A DNA stretch of 64,000 nucleotides. It comes from Cryptomeria japonica. Taxonomy: Eukaryota > Streptophyta > Pinopsida > Cupressales > Cupressaceae. The stretch is taken from the NCBI RefSeq assembly GCF_030272615.1, contig NW_026728924.1, forward strand, positions 186,001-250,000. Direction: 5' to 3'. Made by a program: the position numbers and the translations under genes. Under the pieces are notes generated by a model. It was not told where the DNA came from, made no database searches, and saw nothing but the letters and a program-made list of their open reading frames with translations. Positions 24,230 through 36,436 of this stretch are shown here, in pieces. Each line of letters starts with the position of its first letter. Positions within the stretch are counted from its first letter, which is position 1.

Positions 24230-25255
24230 GAAGGAGTACCCTTGCCATTGATAATATTCTAGGTCTTATTCTGGAGTTTCTTGTTGGTACTCATGACATA
24301 TAGAGCGCTTTGTCCAGATTAATTTTTTTACCAGAAGCTATAGCATAATCAGAGAGGACAGTCCCCCATCCTTTGGCTTCCAAAATAAAGGCCTTACTCA
24401 TCATAGGGGTTTCATTAACAAATTACTGGTGAGAGATCACAAAGGGAGTCGAAGATGGTTTGATACCCTTTATAGCACCATTTTCCAGAGCCAACATAAA
24501 ATTTCTTCCCATTACCTTCACCATAAGTATGAAAAGGTAGGGGGATAAAGGATCCTTTTTTTCTCAAGTTGTCATAAGAATTGAAGGAAGCATGGGGAGC
24601 TCCATTGATTAGTACTGAGAACATCGGTGTTTTAAAGAAGGCCTCAATAACTTTCATAATTTCACCTTTGAAGACAAATTTACTCAAAACCAAAGAAAGG
24701 AAAGGCCATGCAACTAAATCATAAGCTTTAGAAATACCAATTTTGAAGAGAATACCTTCTTTACCATTGTTGTCCATTGAGTCAAAAGTTTCATTAAACT
24801 CAAGAATGGCTTTCACTATCTAACATCTAGGGACAAAACCTTTTTGGTTACAATGAATTAAATATTTGAGAAAAGTTTTAATCATATTAACAATGAGTTT
24901 GGGAAAGATTTTGTACATGGTGTTGCAAAAACTGATAGGCCTTAAATCTAACATCCTCTTTGCATTGTCTTTTTTTTGAGAATTAGGAGGATGAAGGTTT
25001 TATTCATCTCCTTAAGGATCTTAACCAAAGATAAGTATTCCTTAGTTGTCATAGTAATATCCTAACCCACCATCTCCCAATATTCCTAGAAGAATAAGGG
25101 GAAAACCCATCCAGTACAGATGGTTTGAATGCACAAACTGAAAAAACCACCACCTTAACTTCCTCCTCGGAGAAATTACTTTCCATAGACTTTAGGTCTT
25201 CAGGCTTGATGGTTTCCAGAATACATTGGATCCATCTAGAAGAAATATAAAAAAT
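24230..25255 (-). pseudogene. LINE reverse transcriptase fragment, minus strand
   Basis: Reading down from 25255, recognisable RT blocks include a PDGF-like LDGFSP, a helix like ISKAYDLVAWPFL (in 24816-24415), and INGAPHASF. The active-site block at 24408-24428 reads HQ-stop-FVNET: both Asp of the FVDD motif are replaced (Asn, Glu), and a TAA directly precedes it. The domain begins abruptly at about 25255, the 5' truncation point of the LINE. Confidence 0.8.
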
Positions 25256-26036
25256 AGAAGTTGAGAAATGTTTGTCAATGTTTGTTTCATGTTTTCATGA
25301 GGGTAGAAAAAATGAATTTGGAAATAATATTGTTAAGGAAAAGAGATATGAGATGCTCATATATACTTTGGAGAGTGGAAGTGAAGGTTTTAGATGTGAG
25401 TTGGTTACAAAATAATGTAGTGTTGTTGATTTTACTTCAGATTTCATTAAAAAAATGTCTACAAGTATGCAAGGCATAGCCATAGGTCTTCATGATTGGA
25501 TCAATAATTCAGGATGTGCAAGAAGTCTTTCCTGATTAGCACTATTATATTAGTAGTTGATTTTGTAGAAAACTACACATTGCAACCACAAAATGAGGTA
25601 CAATCTCAGTATTACAATTCCATTTAGATTGCTATTTTTGTCCACATAACATATAGGCATGCCCCTGATAGTATATAAGAGGACAAGAAGATAATCAAGG
25701 AGTATTATTTTATATGGGTGATGATAGACCTCACTCCTCTAAGTATGTGCAACATTGTTTCGAGAATTTTTTTGAGTTCTTGGAGGAAAAAGATATTGCA
25801 ATGGGGCGACATCTAATTTGGTCAGATAACTGTGTTGGTTCCCAAATCAACAAATCATATATCCTAGAGAAATAGACACTAACTCATAGATAGACTTAGG
25901 ATTGGTTTTGTCCAACGAACAAGATTCACCACAAAGGAAGCAATATTCTACTCTTTAGGCTCTTCAGGACCTAGGTGGGCATCCCTGTTGTAATGTTTCA
26001 CGATATTTCAACTTTACATGGACAGATATTGTAGAT
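25256..26036 (+). pseudogene. Degenerate transposase-like fragment (VDFVENYTLQ family)
   Basis: A plus-strand coding stretch with frame changes contains VVDFVENYTLQPQNEVQSQY (25553-25612), then QIAIFVHITYRHAPDS. After a frame change come GDDRPHSSKYVQHCFENFFE (25710-25770) and GRHLIWSDNCVGSQINKS. I recognise the D-F-x-E-N-Y...Q-x-E-x-Q-S, S/G-D-D and S-D-x-C/A spacing from widespread uncharacterised mobile-element proteins in plants and invertebrates, which look like RNase-H-fold transposases; this is from memory of the family, not a search. No terminal repeats are visible. It is bounded by the truncated LINE on the left and the palindrome on the right. Confidence 0.45.
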
Positions 26037-26087
26037 TTTAGCAGATGATTTCAATGAAAATATACCAAGGAAAAGTAAGATATACTA

Positions 26088-27016
26088 TGAATTCTAGCTT
26101 GAACCTTAGTTTGTACTACTTTGATTGTATTGAAAATTGATTCTAATGTATTCTACTCCTAATGCAGAAAAACATGAAAATGAAATATAAAAGGTGAAAT
26201 AAGAATGTTGAAATGATCGTAAAACCTAGAAAAGTATGATCAGTTCCTGTTCAAGGGAGATATAGAGTTAAATAACAGGTCTAAAGATAGACAATATCAC
26301 AGTATCAACATTAGAATCCAATACTAAACATCCAAGACTTGCTTAAAATGATCAGACTGAGAATATATTCATAACTTCCTCACAAAACCTCTCACACAAA
26401 TGTTGCAGTATTCAAGACAAAATTTAATTCATTTACTCTAAATGAAACCTATCAAAACATACACATTCTCCATTAGAGAAGATAAATTAAACATGCCATT
26501 AACATAACAATTCATACAACACCATACAACATATTTGAGCAAGAAAAATGAATGTCCTCTTTACTAATTTTTTAGTATAGGAATCATACATTCATAATAA
26601 ATTATTGTGCTAAATAAATCTATAAAAGACTATCTGTCAATATATTGCTTCAAAGATATCCTAGTACATACTAAGCAAAATTTTTAGAATTGTTCGTCTT
26701 GGCCCTGAATTCCCTTTTATAACACAAGGGAGAAAAACAAACTTTATGCCAAGAAGATACATGTCAAAAGTGCAATGCTTTATAATTCACCATAAGGGCT
26801 ATTCTTGTCCTTGTCAACATGTGTGCAATCTTCCTAGTTTTATTAAATGTAGGCAGCTGCGAAGTCACCATCCTAGAAGTCATAGACTATAGGTTCACAA
26901 GATCTACCTCTTTATTGGTACCTCGACACATGCCTATGTGAGGATCTGAAGTACACCTTGGTGCCTAACAATAGGTAGCCTAGAGAATGATCCTTGATGA
27001 TTGAATGCTTCTGTCA
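26088..27016 (-). repeat. LTR-like end of the left arm
   Basis: On the minus strand this begins TGACAGAAGC at 27016, right after a polypurine tract, and ends AATTCA at 26088, giving 929 bp and TG...CA ends. It contains TATAAAAGGG at 26712-26721. The right-arm copy (46023-46947) is 925 bp. Both LTR promoters point away from the centre of the palindrome. Confidence 0.7.
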
Positions 27017-27030
27017 GTTCTCCCCAAATT
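27017..27030 (-). promoter_or_regulatory. Polypurine tract, left arm
   Basis: The minus strand reads AATTTGGGGAGAAC immediately before the LTR-like end. It is the same tract as 46008-46022 in the right arm. Confidence 0.75.
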
Positions 27031-27076
27031 AGCACCCTACACAAAATCTGCAATCAACAAAAAGGAAATACTATAA

Positions 27077-30000
27077 CTATTCTTCTTCCTCAAGTTGCCC
27101 TTCCTCCAAGGAGAAATACCTTTTATGCAATACTTCTATTTCATCAACCAACCAAGAAAAATCCCTCAATCCTTGCAATTCGCTCATTGCCTCCTTTGTT
27201 TTAGGGGCAAGTACAATTGCAGATCCCAAGACAATTTTATAGTACATCTGGTCGACCTCCATAATCTTATCAATAATATTAAAAAAGGTATCTCCTTGGT
27301 TTGGATCAGTAGCCAAAGATGCCAGAACTGCATTGATTGCATCTTGGAAACCTTGCCTCCACTCTTCTAGGCGTTTGATCTATCCATCATCTGTCAAAAT
27401 TATGTGGATGTGCCACTTCTTAAGCCCTTGGAAAGAATTGATCATTCCCAACAATGATTTATTTTATTCTTCTATGTTAGACAACAACTTAGTCAATAAC
27501 TTATAATTTTTCCAAGTGACCCCTACAATTTGAGGTGGTTGGGCCACATTTTTTCCTTCCAGTATGACCTCTTTCAATTGCTGACCCTTTGGTATCCAAG
27601 TGACTCTTATTGGTTTAAAGAATGAAATAATTTCATCCAGATGAATTAGGAGCTGAGATGTCAAAGAATATGAAGTATGAACTTCATCCAATTTCAAAAT
27701 AATTATTTCCATCTTCATCCTTAACTCTTTGTAATTGTTTATTCATTCTTTCCAATTCTTCAGGTCTAATTCCTCCTGAAGAATCTGTAGTTGCCTTCTT
27801 TATTTGCTCCTTCAATGCACAATTTTTAATGAATAACTTGCTGTAATTTTTATTGAGATCCACATGCATATCCTTTGATCTCAAATGATTTTTGTCAAGG
27901 TCATCCACTTCTAATTGAGGAAATTGGACCACATGTGAAGTGATTGCTACAGCCTTTGATGCAGTGGTGTCCTAATTATTGCATACCCTGTCTTTTGCTG
28001 TCCACCTTGTAGAACCATAGGCTTTTGGACATTTGGGTCCTTTGACCATAGAGAGAAAGCCTTTAGGCCTATACTCACCCTAGACCCATGATCATCAAAC
28101 TCTATTGCAAAATTGGGGTCCTTCTGCCACATAATCTAACCTAACAAAAAGATTTTCTCAAAGTCCCAACCTAGGACAAGAAGCATGCCACTGTTTCTAA
28201 TCATCTCCTTGCCTTCCTCAAGGGTGCATCTGAAACTATTCCTATCAAAATTTCTGATCTCCTCATCAGATAAATCCTTCAATTTTTCTCTAAGCCAAAA
28301 AGATTTGAACTCAAGAGAGTTCATAAAACTATCTTCTGCTACAAAGCGTTTTGAGGCAATGATCCTTTCATCATCTACCTCCTTAATAGGGATTGTACTT
28401 GGGATAGTGGCTCTATCTGAGTCATTTAGGACCTCAGCAGCCTCATCTTCATGGAATATTTATCAAGGGGGAGAAGGGGGTGGCACATTAGTATCAAAAT
28501 CCACCGTGATATCTACAAAATCAAACATTTTGCCTTTCCCTTTTCAACTCTCCTAAACTATTCAGTTGCGTGCCCAGAAGTGATAGGAGATTTTTTTTCA
28601 ACTATCATTGTATGCCCTGTCCTTGGCATCCCTTCTTTCCATTTCCATATTCATAATATCATTTGTTTTTCTTATCATGAAAGACATCCTGGAAAAATCA
28701 GTCTGGTATTACCTATAAGAACCTTCAAAATTGGCATCCTCTTGCTTTCTCTCTCGCTCAAGCTTCTTCATGAGCTCCCATTTTTTCTTGTGTTGTTCTG
28801 CTTTAGGAGAGTGAGAATTTCTTATTAAATCCTCTCGCTCATCAAAATAATGAAAATAGCCCTTCTCCTTTAGCTTGTATACTCTGAGGTCATTTATACA
28901 TCCCTCAGGGTCAAAATGTCAATCTTGGGCAACCTTCAACTTGTAATTCTTTACTAGGAAATCCTGCACCTTTTCCAAGGTATCACATCCTACAGTGAAG
29001 TCTTCAAAATTGATCACCTTGGGGAGGAGTCTCTCTTTCTTATATATTTGAATTTGTGTCATCTCCATCCTCATTAATTGCCAAACTAATTCAATTAATG
29101 CTATCCTAGGAGAGACAAAAAGCGGGAAAACATGGGGTGCTTACTCACACCAGTATACCTTGATGATAGTGTAGTTTCCATAAAAACATAAGTCCCCAAA
29201 ATTGTGGATGAAATCCCCCTCTAGGTATACCATTTCTTCACCCCTGCAACTCCTTATCCTCAAAATTTTAACAATATTCTTTTGTAGCCTTGGCAGCTTG
29301 ACTCCAAGTCTTTTCAAAAATTTCATGACAAAATGATCAAAGAAGTCAGAGTAACTGACAAACCTAGATCCCTTGTCCCACACTTGTGTCCATCTTTTTA
29401 CTCACCATGGAAGACCTATGTGTGGATCTTTTGTCCTTATTATTAATTTTGGACCCCAATAAACCCTTTTGTGATAAAGAATCATATGACACAATAAAGA
29501 ATAGTGTTTGAATTCCTACTTCTCTTTTTTATTTCTTGCTACCAATAATAGCTCCAAAATCATACAACTCATTTATTAAGGGGTGATGGATATTGATGGC
29601 AATCATCATGAAATCTATGGGCATTTGAGTATGCCCACAGTCTACACCAAGAACCCGCCCTAATGCATAGTAGGTCTTAACAAAATAGGTCTCAAAGCAC
29701 TCTAATCTAAAGAGCTCCCTCATAGAGTGGAGGACATAGTTCTGTTAATTTTTGAAAATCTTGTTCATAAAATGAGGGACAAATTCCTTTCTATACCCGT
29801 CCTTTTTATATTGGTAATTCCTACCAAAACATTCTACAATATCCCTACGTGAAATGTCCAATAGGACATAGCCATCTTCAGATCTTACAGTCCTTCTTGG
29901 GGGGGCCATAAGAAATAGGTAGCTCTCATATTAACATTATTTCGACAAAGACATTTGGCACCACTAGCTTCCCCAAGTTTAGTATCCAAGGATTCTACAC

Positions 30001-30927
30001 TGGAATAGGTTTGTCCCTATTGTCATAAAAAGAATAAAATACATCCCACCCTCTCTCCTTTGTGATTGCATCTTTGCATCCTGCCTCTTTGTCATTGAAG
30101 GAAATTTTGATGTTGTCATTCATAGAGGACCCCTCAAACAACTCCAATAGGTCTTGATGGAGGCTTCTTGTTTGTCTAGTTGGTCTCTTTGCAACCTCCT
30201 CTAACTTCTTTTCAACTTCGTGTTTCAATTCATCTATTGTCATCTCAAGAGCAAGAGGGGTACTTGGCATTGTTTCTGGTTGCTCTGCCTGAGCTGATGA
30301 GTCCCCTTTATATGTATTTCTAGGTCTCTTGGGAGCTTTGGGAGCTAGCCCTTTTGCAGGATCAGTTTCCCTCATTTATTCTTTTGCAGGAGTAGTTTCC
30401 CTCACTTGCCCTTTTGCAGGAGCAGTTTCCCTCATTTTCCCTTTTGTAGAAGTAGTTTCCCTCACTCACTCAGCAAGGTTGTCTCTCTATGGGGTTTGCT
30501 CTTGCAGAATTGGGGTTTCCTTAGTGGGTGGGTTTTCTGTAGCATGGGAACTTTTTGTTGGAGGATGGGCTTCAGTGGTAGGTGTTTAAATGGAAACCTT
30601 TTGGGAAACCCTTCTCCTCTTTTGAATTGGTTTCCTAGCTTTAGGAGGGGGGGCAAGCTCATCTAAAGACTCACTATTAGAAACAATAGTGACAGTCTTT
30701 CTAATTGTCCTTTTATTTCTCTTTGCGGATTTTTATTTAGGAGGGGAGCTTGCTTCAGCTTCTTTAGACATTTGTGAGGCAGATTGAGGGCTTGGTTCAA
30801 TAGTGGGAACGTTTGCAATTATATCAAGGAGAACGACATGGCTAATCTCTAGAATTGCAGAGGTAGTGCCAATTTTAGGGGTATTCTCCATAGTGGGAGT
30901 AGAAGAGTCCTTGATAGGGGAGGCCAT
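27077..30927 (-). pseudogene. Accessory ORF of the left arm
   Basis: The frame starts at ATG 30927 (MASPIKDSS...) and runs, with many stops and frame changes, to a stop at 27077 (...LEEGQLEEEE). It is the inverted homologue of 41915-45961. Features in order are a Thr/Pro/Lys-rich N-terminus and an in-frame 30-bp minisatellite (about 30470-30351, peptide RETAPAKG-like). Next comes a globular middle (SLHQDLLELFEGSSMNDNIK near 30160; RLGVKLPRLQKNIVKILRIR near 29310), and then a helical, charged C-terminal third with PQIVGVTWKNYKLL near 27500. Left and right copies allow ancestral frames to be compared. No enzyme motif is recognised; the protein is unknown. Confidence 0.6.
30351..30470 (-). repeat. 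30-bp in-frame tandem repeat, left arm
   Basis: Four units of about 30 bp (plus strand TTTTGCAGGAGCAGTTTCCC-type) encode a repeated RET(A/T)PAKG(Q) peptide on the minus strand. The right arm has the corresponding repeat at about 42400-42510. Because the unit is a multiple of three, copy-number change keeps the frame. Confidence 0.8.
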
Positions 30928-31419
30928 TTTAATTTTAAAACAAAGGAGATCTTGGGAAAATAAACACAAACACAAACCCTACAGACTCTAGGGCACACAA
31001 AAAAAGCTCTACGTATCACAACTACAACATCCTAGCAAATGTACAAGGATGGTCGAATAATTAACTTACTGGCCTTTTTGCTGGACTGAATTTGCTAGAG
31101 GGCACGTTGATTTAACTAAAATTCGCTCTTTTTCTCTCTTAGGAACATTTTGAATTCTTCTTCAGATGCAAGTTATGAGAGAAAATCGATGCATTTCTCT
31201 TTTATGGCAACACCATGTTAATTCATTCGTGTTGGATAGAGCAAATTTTTGGCGCCAAATTTGAATTTCATCTGTTGATCAGGATTTGAACGGTCGAGAT
31301 TTCCTTTGACAACCTTAGAATGATGACATGGCATTTATTAGATTGTCCTTGGCCAACTCAAATTTTCAAATTCATGTCGTTTGAAACATTTTTTTATGAT
31401 TTTATGCCATTTACCATCT

Positions 31420-32290
31420 CCGCAGGATAAGTGTTCCTTAGACTTCTCTTTATTTCCTTATCCCACACCACCTTTTGCTATCTTGACAATCCTCACGGGA
31501 TAATGTTCCTATGTATTTACCCTTTTTTTAATCTTGCGGCACATTTGTCAATGTCATCTCTTGTCGCAGAATAAGGCCTTTGCATTTCTTCTGATTATCC
31601 TCTTATCCCACGTTGCTCATAACTCCCTGTTATTTCCCGCTTGAAGGTGCCTTTCCTTGATAATTTTTCTTTGTGTGGCATAAGCCTCTTAAGATTTTCC
31701 TCTCTTATCCCGCGATCCATCTCTTATCCCTGTGGGAACATGCCGGATAAGAGATCCTATCGATCTTGCCTTGTAATCCCTATCCCGCGATCATCACTAA
31801 GTAGAATAAATCCCTTGTAGGATAATGTTCTTTGTATTTATCTTGTTACCTCTTAACCCATGCCATCTTTGCATCGACCTATGAGCATTGTAGGATAACT
31901 CTACCTTATAACTCTGAATTGTTTCTTGTCCCATAGGCCCATCAAGGTGCCTTAAAACCATCGTGGGATAAGACTTTCCTCTCTGCTTCTTTACCTTTTC
32001 TTATCCTGCATTGTCACACTACACAGTGAAAACCACTACCATATCTATGAGCATTCCTTATCCTTCTTGAGCCTTTTTCTTTTATGAAATGACTGCAGGA
32101 TAAGGATCCCTTTTTTATCTCTATCTCCATCTTATCCCACAAGGCTTTATCACGGCTTCAAAAGTGTCTTAGGGTAAGTCTTGTTCTTTGAGCTTTGGGA
32201 ATCCCTTATCTCACACGGTCAAGACCTCTCACTGAAAAGCCTACGGGATAACATTTCTCTGTGTTTCTTTTAACACAGTTATCTTGCACA
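31420..32290. repeat. Left array of alternating CGGGATAAG / CTTATCCCG motifs
   Basis: About 20 degenerate copies of a 9-10-bp motif occur in alternating orientation, about 30-60 bases apart, between the accessory ORF leader and the pol-proximal edge of the arm. Neighbouring inverted pairs could form stems with loops of about 30 nt. It is the inverted counterpart of 40560-41425. The core GGATAA/GATAAG resembles the I-box bound by plant MYB-related factors, so an enhancer role is possible; this is inference. Confidence 0.75.
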
Positions 32291-32712
32291 ACTATGAAAC
32301 TAATGCAGGGACTTAGGTGGATCATTTTTAGCACGTGGAGACTAGTCGAGGGTAAAGTGACCGTGCGTAGGGCCTTCCCAAGGAATTTTTAAAAGGAAAA
32401 ACCATGGGGATACCTAACACTTAGGCATATAATATATAATAAAAAATTAAAGCGACAACCTCAAGCGATAATTCCTAGTGCACAGGCTCGGTGAACGAAT
32501 GACAAAGGATTCCTCTTATGACAACTTAAAACCAGGTCACCAACATATATAAGTCAACAACAAAACATAACACTGCCTGAGAGAACAAAGGAAAACCTTA
32601 ACAACTCTAAAACCCTTAAACCCTAAGTTCCAACACATGGGCAGAGGACAAATAAAGCCAATTTTAAAACCCTCCAACAATGGCTCTAGCTAGGGGACAT
32701 AAAAACCACTCC

Positions 32713-32822
32713 TGCCTAGCAGTATGTGCCAAAAGGGAGCACAAAATTCAATCTAAAGATTGAAAAGGAGGTCACAGTTGAAGTTCCCTCAAAGGTAGTT
32801 GTGGCTGAGAAGGAAAAACAGA
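32713..32822 (+). other. Short unmatched segment between the left arm and the PBS
   Basis: These 110 bases have no inverted partner in the right arm and I find no direct copy elsewhere in the window. In a normal element the sequence before a PBS would be the end of the 5' LTR and would recur in the 3' LTR. It does not match the end of the 46023-46947 LTR. It may be a remnant of a lost 5' LTR. Confidence 0.4.
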
Positions 32823-32841
32823 TTGGCGACTCTGCTAGGGA
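32823..32841 (+). promoter_or_regulatory. Candidate primer-binding site of the central gag-pol
   Basis: TTGGCGACTCTGCTAGGGA closely resembles the TGGCGACTC-type primer-binding site seen in many plant Tat-type Ty3 elements. It lies about 160 bases before the first gag ATG, is preceded by ...AAAAACA, and is on the plus strand like gag-pol. No LTR is adjacent, which is the anomaly of this element. Confidence 0.6.
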
Positions 32842-32986
32842 AAGCAAAGCCAAGATTGTGTCAAAAAAGAATGTTTTACCCCATTAATCCTTGTGCAAGG
32901 TCCAGAGGTACTAAAGAAAAATATATTCTCATCTTGGGTGGTGACTTTGAAAAGAAGAAAGCTAGTTCATAGCTTGAAAGGCTCAC

Positions 32987-35900
32987 ATGAGAAGCAAGAA
33001 GGTTACAAACACTGCTACAAGGATGAGTGAACACATTGCAAGGCGCAATGCATCAGACATTAAGTTTAGCTCAGATAAAGAATCTAATCAAGGAAGCAGA
33101 GAGGGCATTGAGTCTACAACAAGCAAAAGGTGTATTAACAAGAACAACTTGGTATACCTCAAAAAAAAATTCCTTAAACATCGATTAATGCTCCTATTGT
33201 TAGAATAGAGGAACATAATAGATTGCATATTGATTTAAGAGGGAAGGGTATTTCAGAGGGAAATCATAGTGACTTATAGATCTGCATATGGAAGTAGAAG
33301 ATATAAGTAGTGATGAATCCTTGCCAAAAGAAAATCTTTTTGTTAGTCACACATTCCCTAATATGGATAAAAACCTACAAAATCCCTACTAAGAAGGTCC
33401 TCCTCAGGATCAAGCTGCTTATGACAAGTTGTATGTAGACTTTGAAAGGGTAAGGTTACAAAGAGAGTTTTAGGCTAGGTATGCTGACCAGTTAGCTAAT
33501 GTACAAAGTAATGTTGGTCCAAAGTAAACTATGGCTACCCCTATGTCTATGAACTTTCCTTCAGCACAAAATATTTTTAAAGCTCAGTTCATTGAGTCAA
33601 ATAAATGCTCTACTTCGGGGAATGCAACTGGAGGATCAATAGAAGAGTTACAGAGACAGTTGGAACATGTAAGAAGAGAAAGGGACATGATGACACAAGA
33701 AATGTTAAATTTGGCCATTTAGCAGTTATGCAAATCCCTACCCATGGAATGTCTGGTCAGACATCCAGTGTCCCTAAAACTATCAGCTGCACTTTAGTTA
33801 CTTCTGCATATGTCTTCCCATGTGAATACTATTAATGCCTCAGCCCCTACTGTCACAATTACTACTGCTCAAGCCCCTATTGTAAGTTTTGTTTCAACAC
33901 GTGCAACATCTGCTACCCAAGCTTCTACCCGAGCAAATACTTCTAGTACTGCAACCAGTACTGTGCCAATGTCACATGCATGGATGACTGGAATGCCTAA
34001 TTGGTCTTCTGTGTCTACAAGAATAAGTGTCCCCCTTGCTAACGTCCAAAATAGAAGCACCGGTCAGGCAAGTACTAGTCAACACCACAGAGCTCAACAA
34101 CATCATTTTCGGCCCACCACCTTCACAGTTTCCTTTTGTCCCACAGTATCCTCCCCCACCAGTGTATCAGAACAATAACCAAATGGGAGGAAACAATTCT
34201 TACCAACAGTATTTGCAATTCTTGCAATTTCAGTAACAAATGGAAAGACAGTACTAACAACAATATCAGGTACCCCAACAACAACAACAACAACACCATC
34301 AATTTCCTAATCAAGGAAACACACACCAACAACAAATGCAAAAATAGTTTGCTAGGAGACCAATGCAACTAGATAGATATAAACAAATTGATTTCACTGG
34401 GATAATAGGTTTCCCAAATCTAGTAAGCAATGAATTAAGAGATGCACTCCCTAAATTCTCAGGAAATAATGCAATCTTAGGGGAAGATCATCTTAGAACA
34501 TTCCAAAATATAATGGATAACTTTGAAGTTGAAGGTACAAATGTTTTCATGAAAATGTTTATGCAATCTTTAACTGATGATGCTAGGGAATGGTACAAGT
34601 GTTTGCTTGATTTATCTATCAGATCATTTTAAGACTTAAAAAAAATGTTTAAAGATCAGTATGGTGAACATTCAAACCCTAAAATTGCTTTGCATGAGCT
34701 AACCATTATCAGAAAAAATCAGAATGAGGATGTTGCCTTTTTCAATAACATATTCATCAAAATACTCAATAAAATTCCTCTTAGTTTGAAGCCAATTGAC
34801 AATATGAACTTATTTTTCTATTTTGATTCTTTTGATCCTAAGATAGGGTATGAGTTGAGGTCAAGTAACCCCCCAACTTTGGCAGCTACTTTTAAACTTT
34901 CTCAGACCATAGAAAACAATAGGAAAGCCTTAGGAAATACATCAAGAATAGATGATGTTAGGATTTTGTCAAATCCCAAAGGACATCACAACAACGTGCC
35001 TAAAGAAGAGGATAAGTTGGATAAGGTTATGAGTCCCTTGAAGGATTTGAGTTACAAAGTGGCTAGAAATGAGAAAGGCGCATCACATGATAGGCCTAAT
35101 TTTCAAAGGCATGATAGACCTAAGCTGCATGATATGCCCTACAACACAAACTAGAAGGATGGGCAGCCTGTGGTTGACAAACAAAGGCCTGCAAATAAAG
35201 AAACATTTGATCCATTGAAAAGGACACATGCTCATCTTGTTGAAGACAACCCATGGTGTATGGCATGTAATCTGCCACATACACAATCCCAATGCGTAGT
35301 AGCAAAGGCCATGGAAGAAGATGATGATGTCTATGCTAGCTACAAGGAAGATAGAGTCACTGATCACATGGTGAATATGTTTTCTTTTCAAGCTAATAAT
35401 GAGTCTGAGTGCTCATCCTCTAAAGAAAATGAAGCAGAAATAGATGTAGACATTCAGAGATTGTGGGAAAGCAACTATCATCGGGAAGTGTTTTCTAATG
35501 AAGAGAACAAGGAAGAACATATGATCAATGCTTCTAATGATGAATCTAAAAACATTAGTTTGAGGAGACCCTATGAGGAAGAAATCAAAAGAATTATTGT
35601 GGTTGTCATCACTCAAATTAAGAGTGGGTACAATCTAAGACCAAGGGGTGCTTTGTCCAACCAAGGAAAACCTAGTGGAATGTTCATAAAGGAAAAGCAA
35701 CCAAAAGTGATTGTTCAAAAGGAGGTCAATCCAAGTACTTTTACAACACCTTCTTTTAATATGATGCAAACATTGTCTCAAATAAAGATTTTTGTTCCTT
35801 TGCTAGAAATGATGAAGATCCCTGAGCATAGAAATAATGCTTTAGCTTTGATAAATGGAGTTCCTAGTATGCCCCAAGATGTTTTGTACAACAATGTTAT

Positions 35901-36408
35901 TTTAGAAGATGAAATTAATTGTACACAAGGGGAACACTCTGGAACAATGCAAGCTCCTGAGGTCTATCTAGGAAGTACTATCACTAAATTTCCTTCACAA
36001 GTCAATCCCTTTTATATGACTTTGATAGTAAATGGTAGGCATGTAAAAAATTGTATGATTGATTATGAGGTTGCCATTAATATCATGCCTATGGGCGTCA
36101 TGAGGGAACTTGGGTTGAATGTTGATTGTAACTATGGAAAATGTTATGCCATGGATAATAGATTTGTTCCTATGATAGGCATCCTTAAAAATTTAGAAGT
36201 CAAGATAGCAAATTTCCCAAAAGCTGCTTACAAAGTGGATGTGACAGTTGTAGATGTCCCCCCAAATTATGGTATGCTTTTATCAAGACAATGGACGATA
36301 GTGGTGGGGGGAAATGTTCAACTAGATTTATCCTATGCTACTATCCCTATTAATGGGAAAGTTGTCAGGTTAGAAAGAGAACCGAGGTCTGATACTACTA
36401 TTGAGTAA
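32987..36408 (+). pseudogene. gag: gag-protease region of the central Ty3/gypsy element
   Basis: Upstream coding begins near ATG 32987, with a basic N-terminus, a helical stretch (QRQLEHVRRERDMMTQ at 33645-33690), Ser/Thr-rich and Gln/Asn-rich linkers (33810-34340). The gag core (34363-35154) has LPKFSGNN, DDAREWY and the L..F...YGEH block. One frame then continues from 34363 to 36408 with in-frame stops at 34630 (TAA) and 35152 (TAG), both plausibly from CAA/CAG. It includes a variant knuckle CMACNLPHTQSQC (35262-35300). The protease domain near 36000-36350 has INIMP...ELGL and GMLLSRQW. The catalytic D-S/T-G reads D-Y-E at 36061-36069, so the protease is dead. Confidence 0.85.
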
Positions 36409-36436
36409 ATTGACCTAAATAATATGTTGATATTGT

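Larger units (their letters stand above)
20275..25255 (-). mobile_element. 5'-truncated LINE, minus strand
   Basis: On the minus strand, from 25255 downward, come RT, zf-RVT, RNase H and a third ORF, ending in an A-rich 3' end near 20280. ORF1 and the endonuclease are absent, as expected of the 5' truncation typical of target-primed reverse transcription. The gene order after RT matches the plus-strand LINE at 8.8-17.95 kb, including the third ORF. The copy is old, with numerous stops and lost active-site residues. Confidence 0.8.
26088..32712 (-). repeat. Left arm of the palindrome
   Basis: Inverted copy of 40142-46947. Checked matches include the LTR end, the TATA region, the accessory ORF including its in-frame 30-bp minisatellite, the CTTATCCCG array, and the sequence adjoining pol (TAGCTAGAGCCA...GGAGGGTTTTAAAATTGGC). 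Homology ends inward near 32712, at GGAGTGGT on the minus strand. Confidence 0.88.

Noticed and set aside
31420-32290. CRISPR-like array
   Set aside because: Motifs are only 9-10 bp, degenerate and alternate in orientation, and the context is a plant retroelement; CRISPR repeats are longer, same-strand and prokaryotic.
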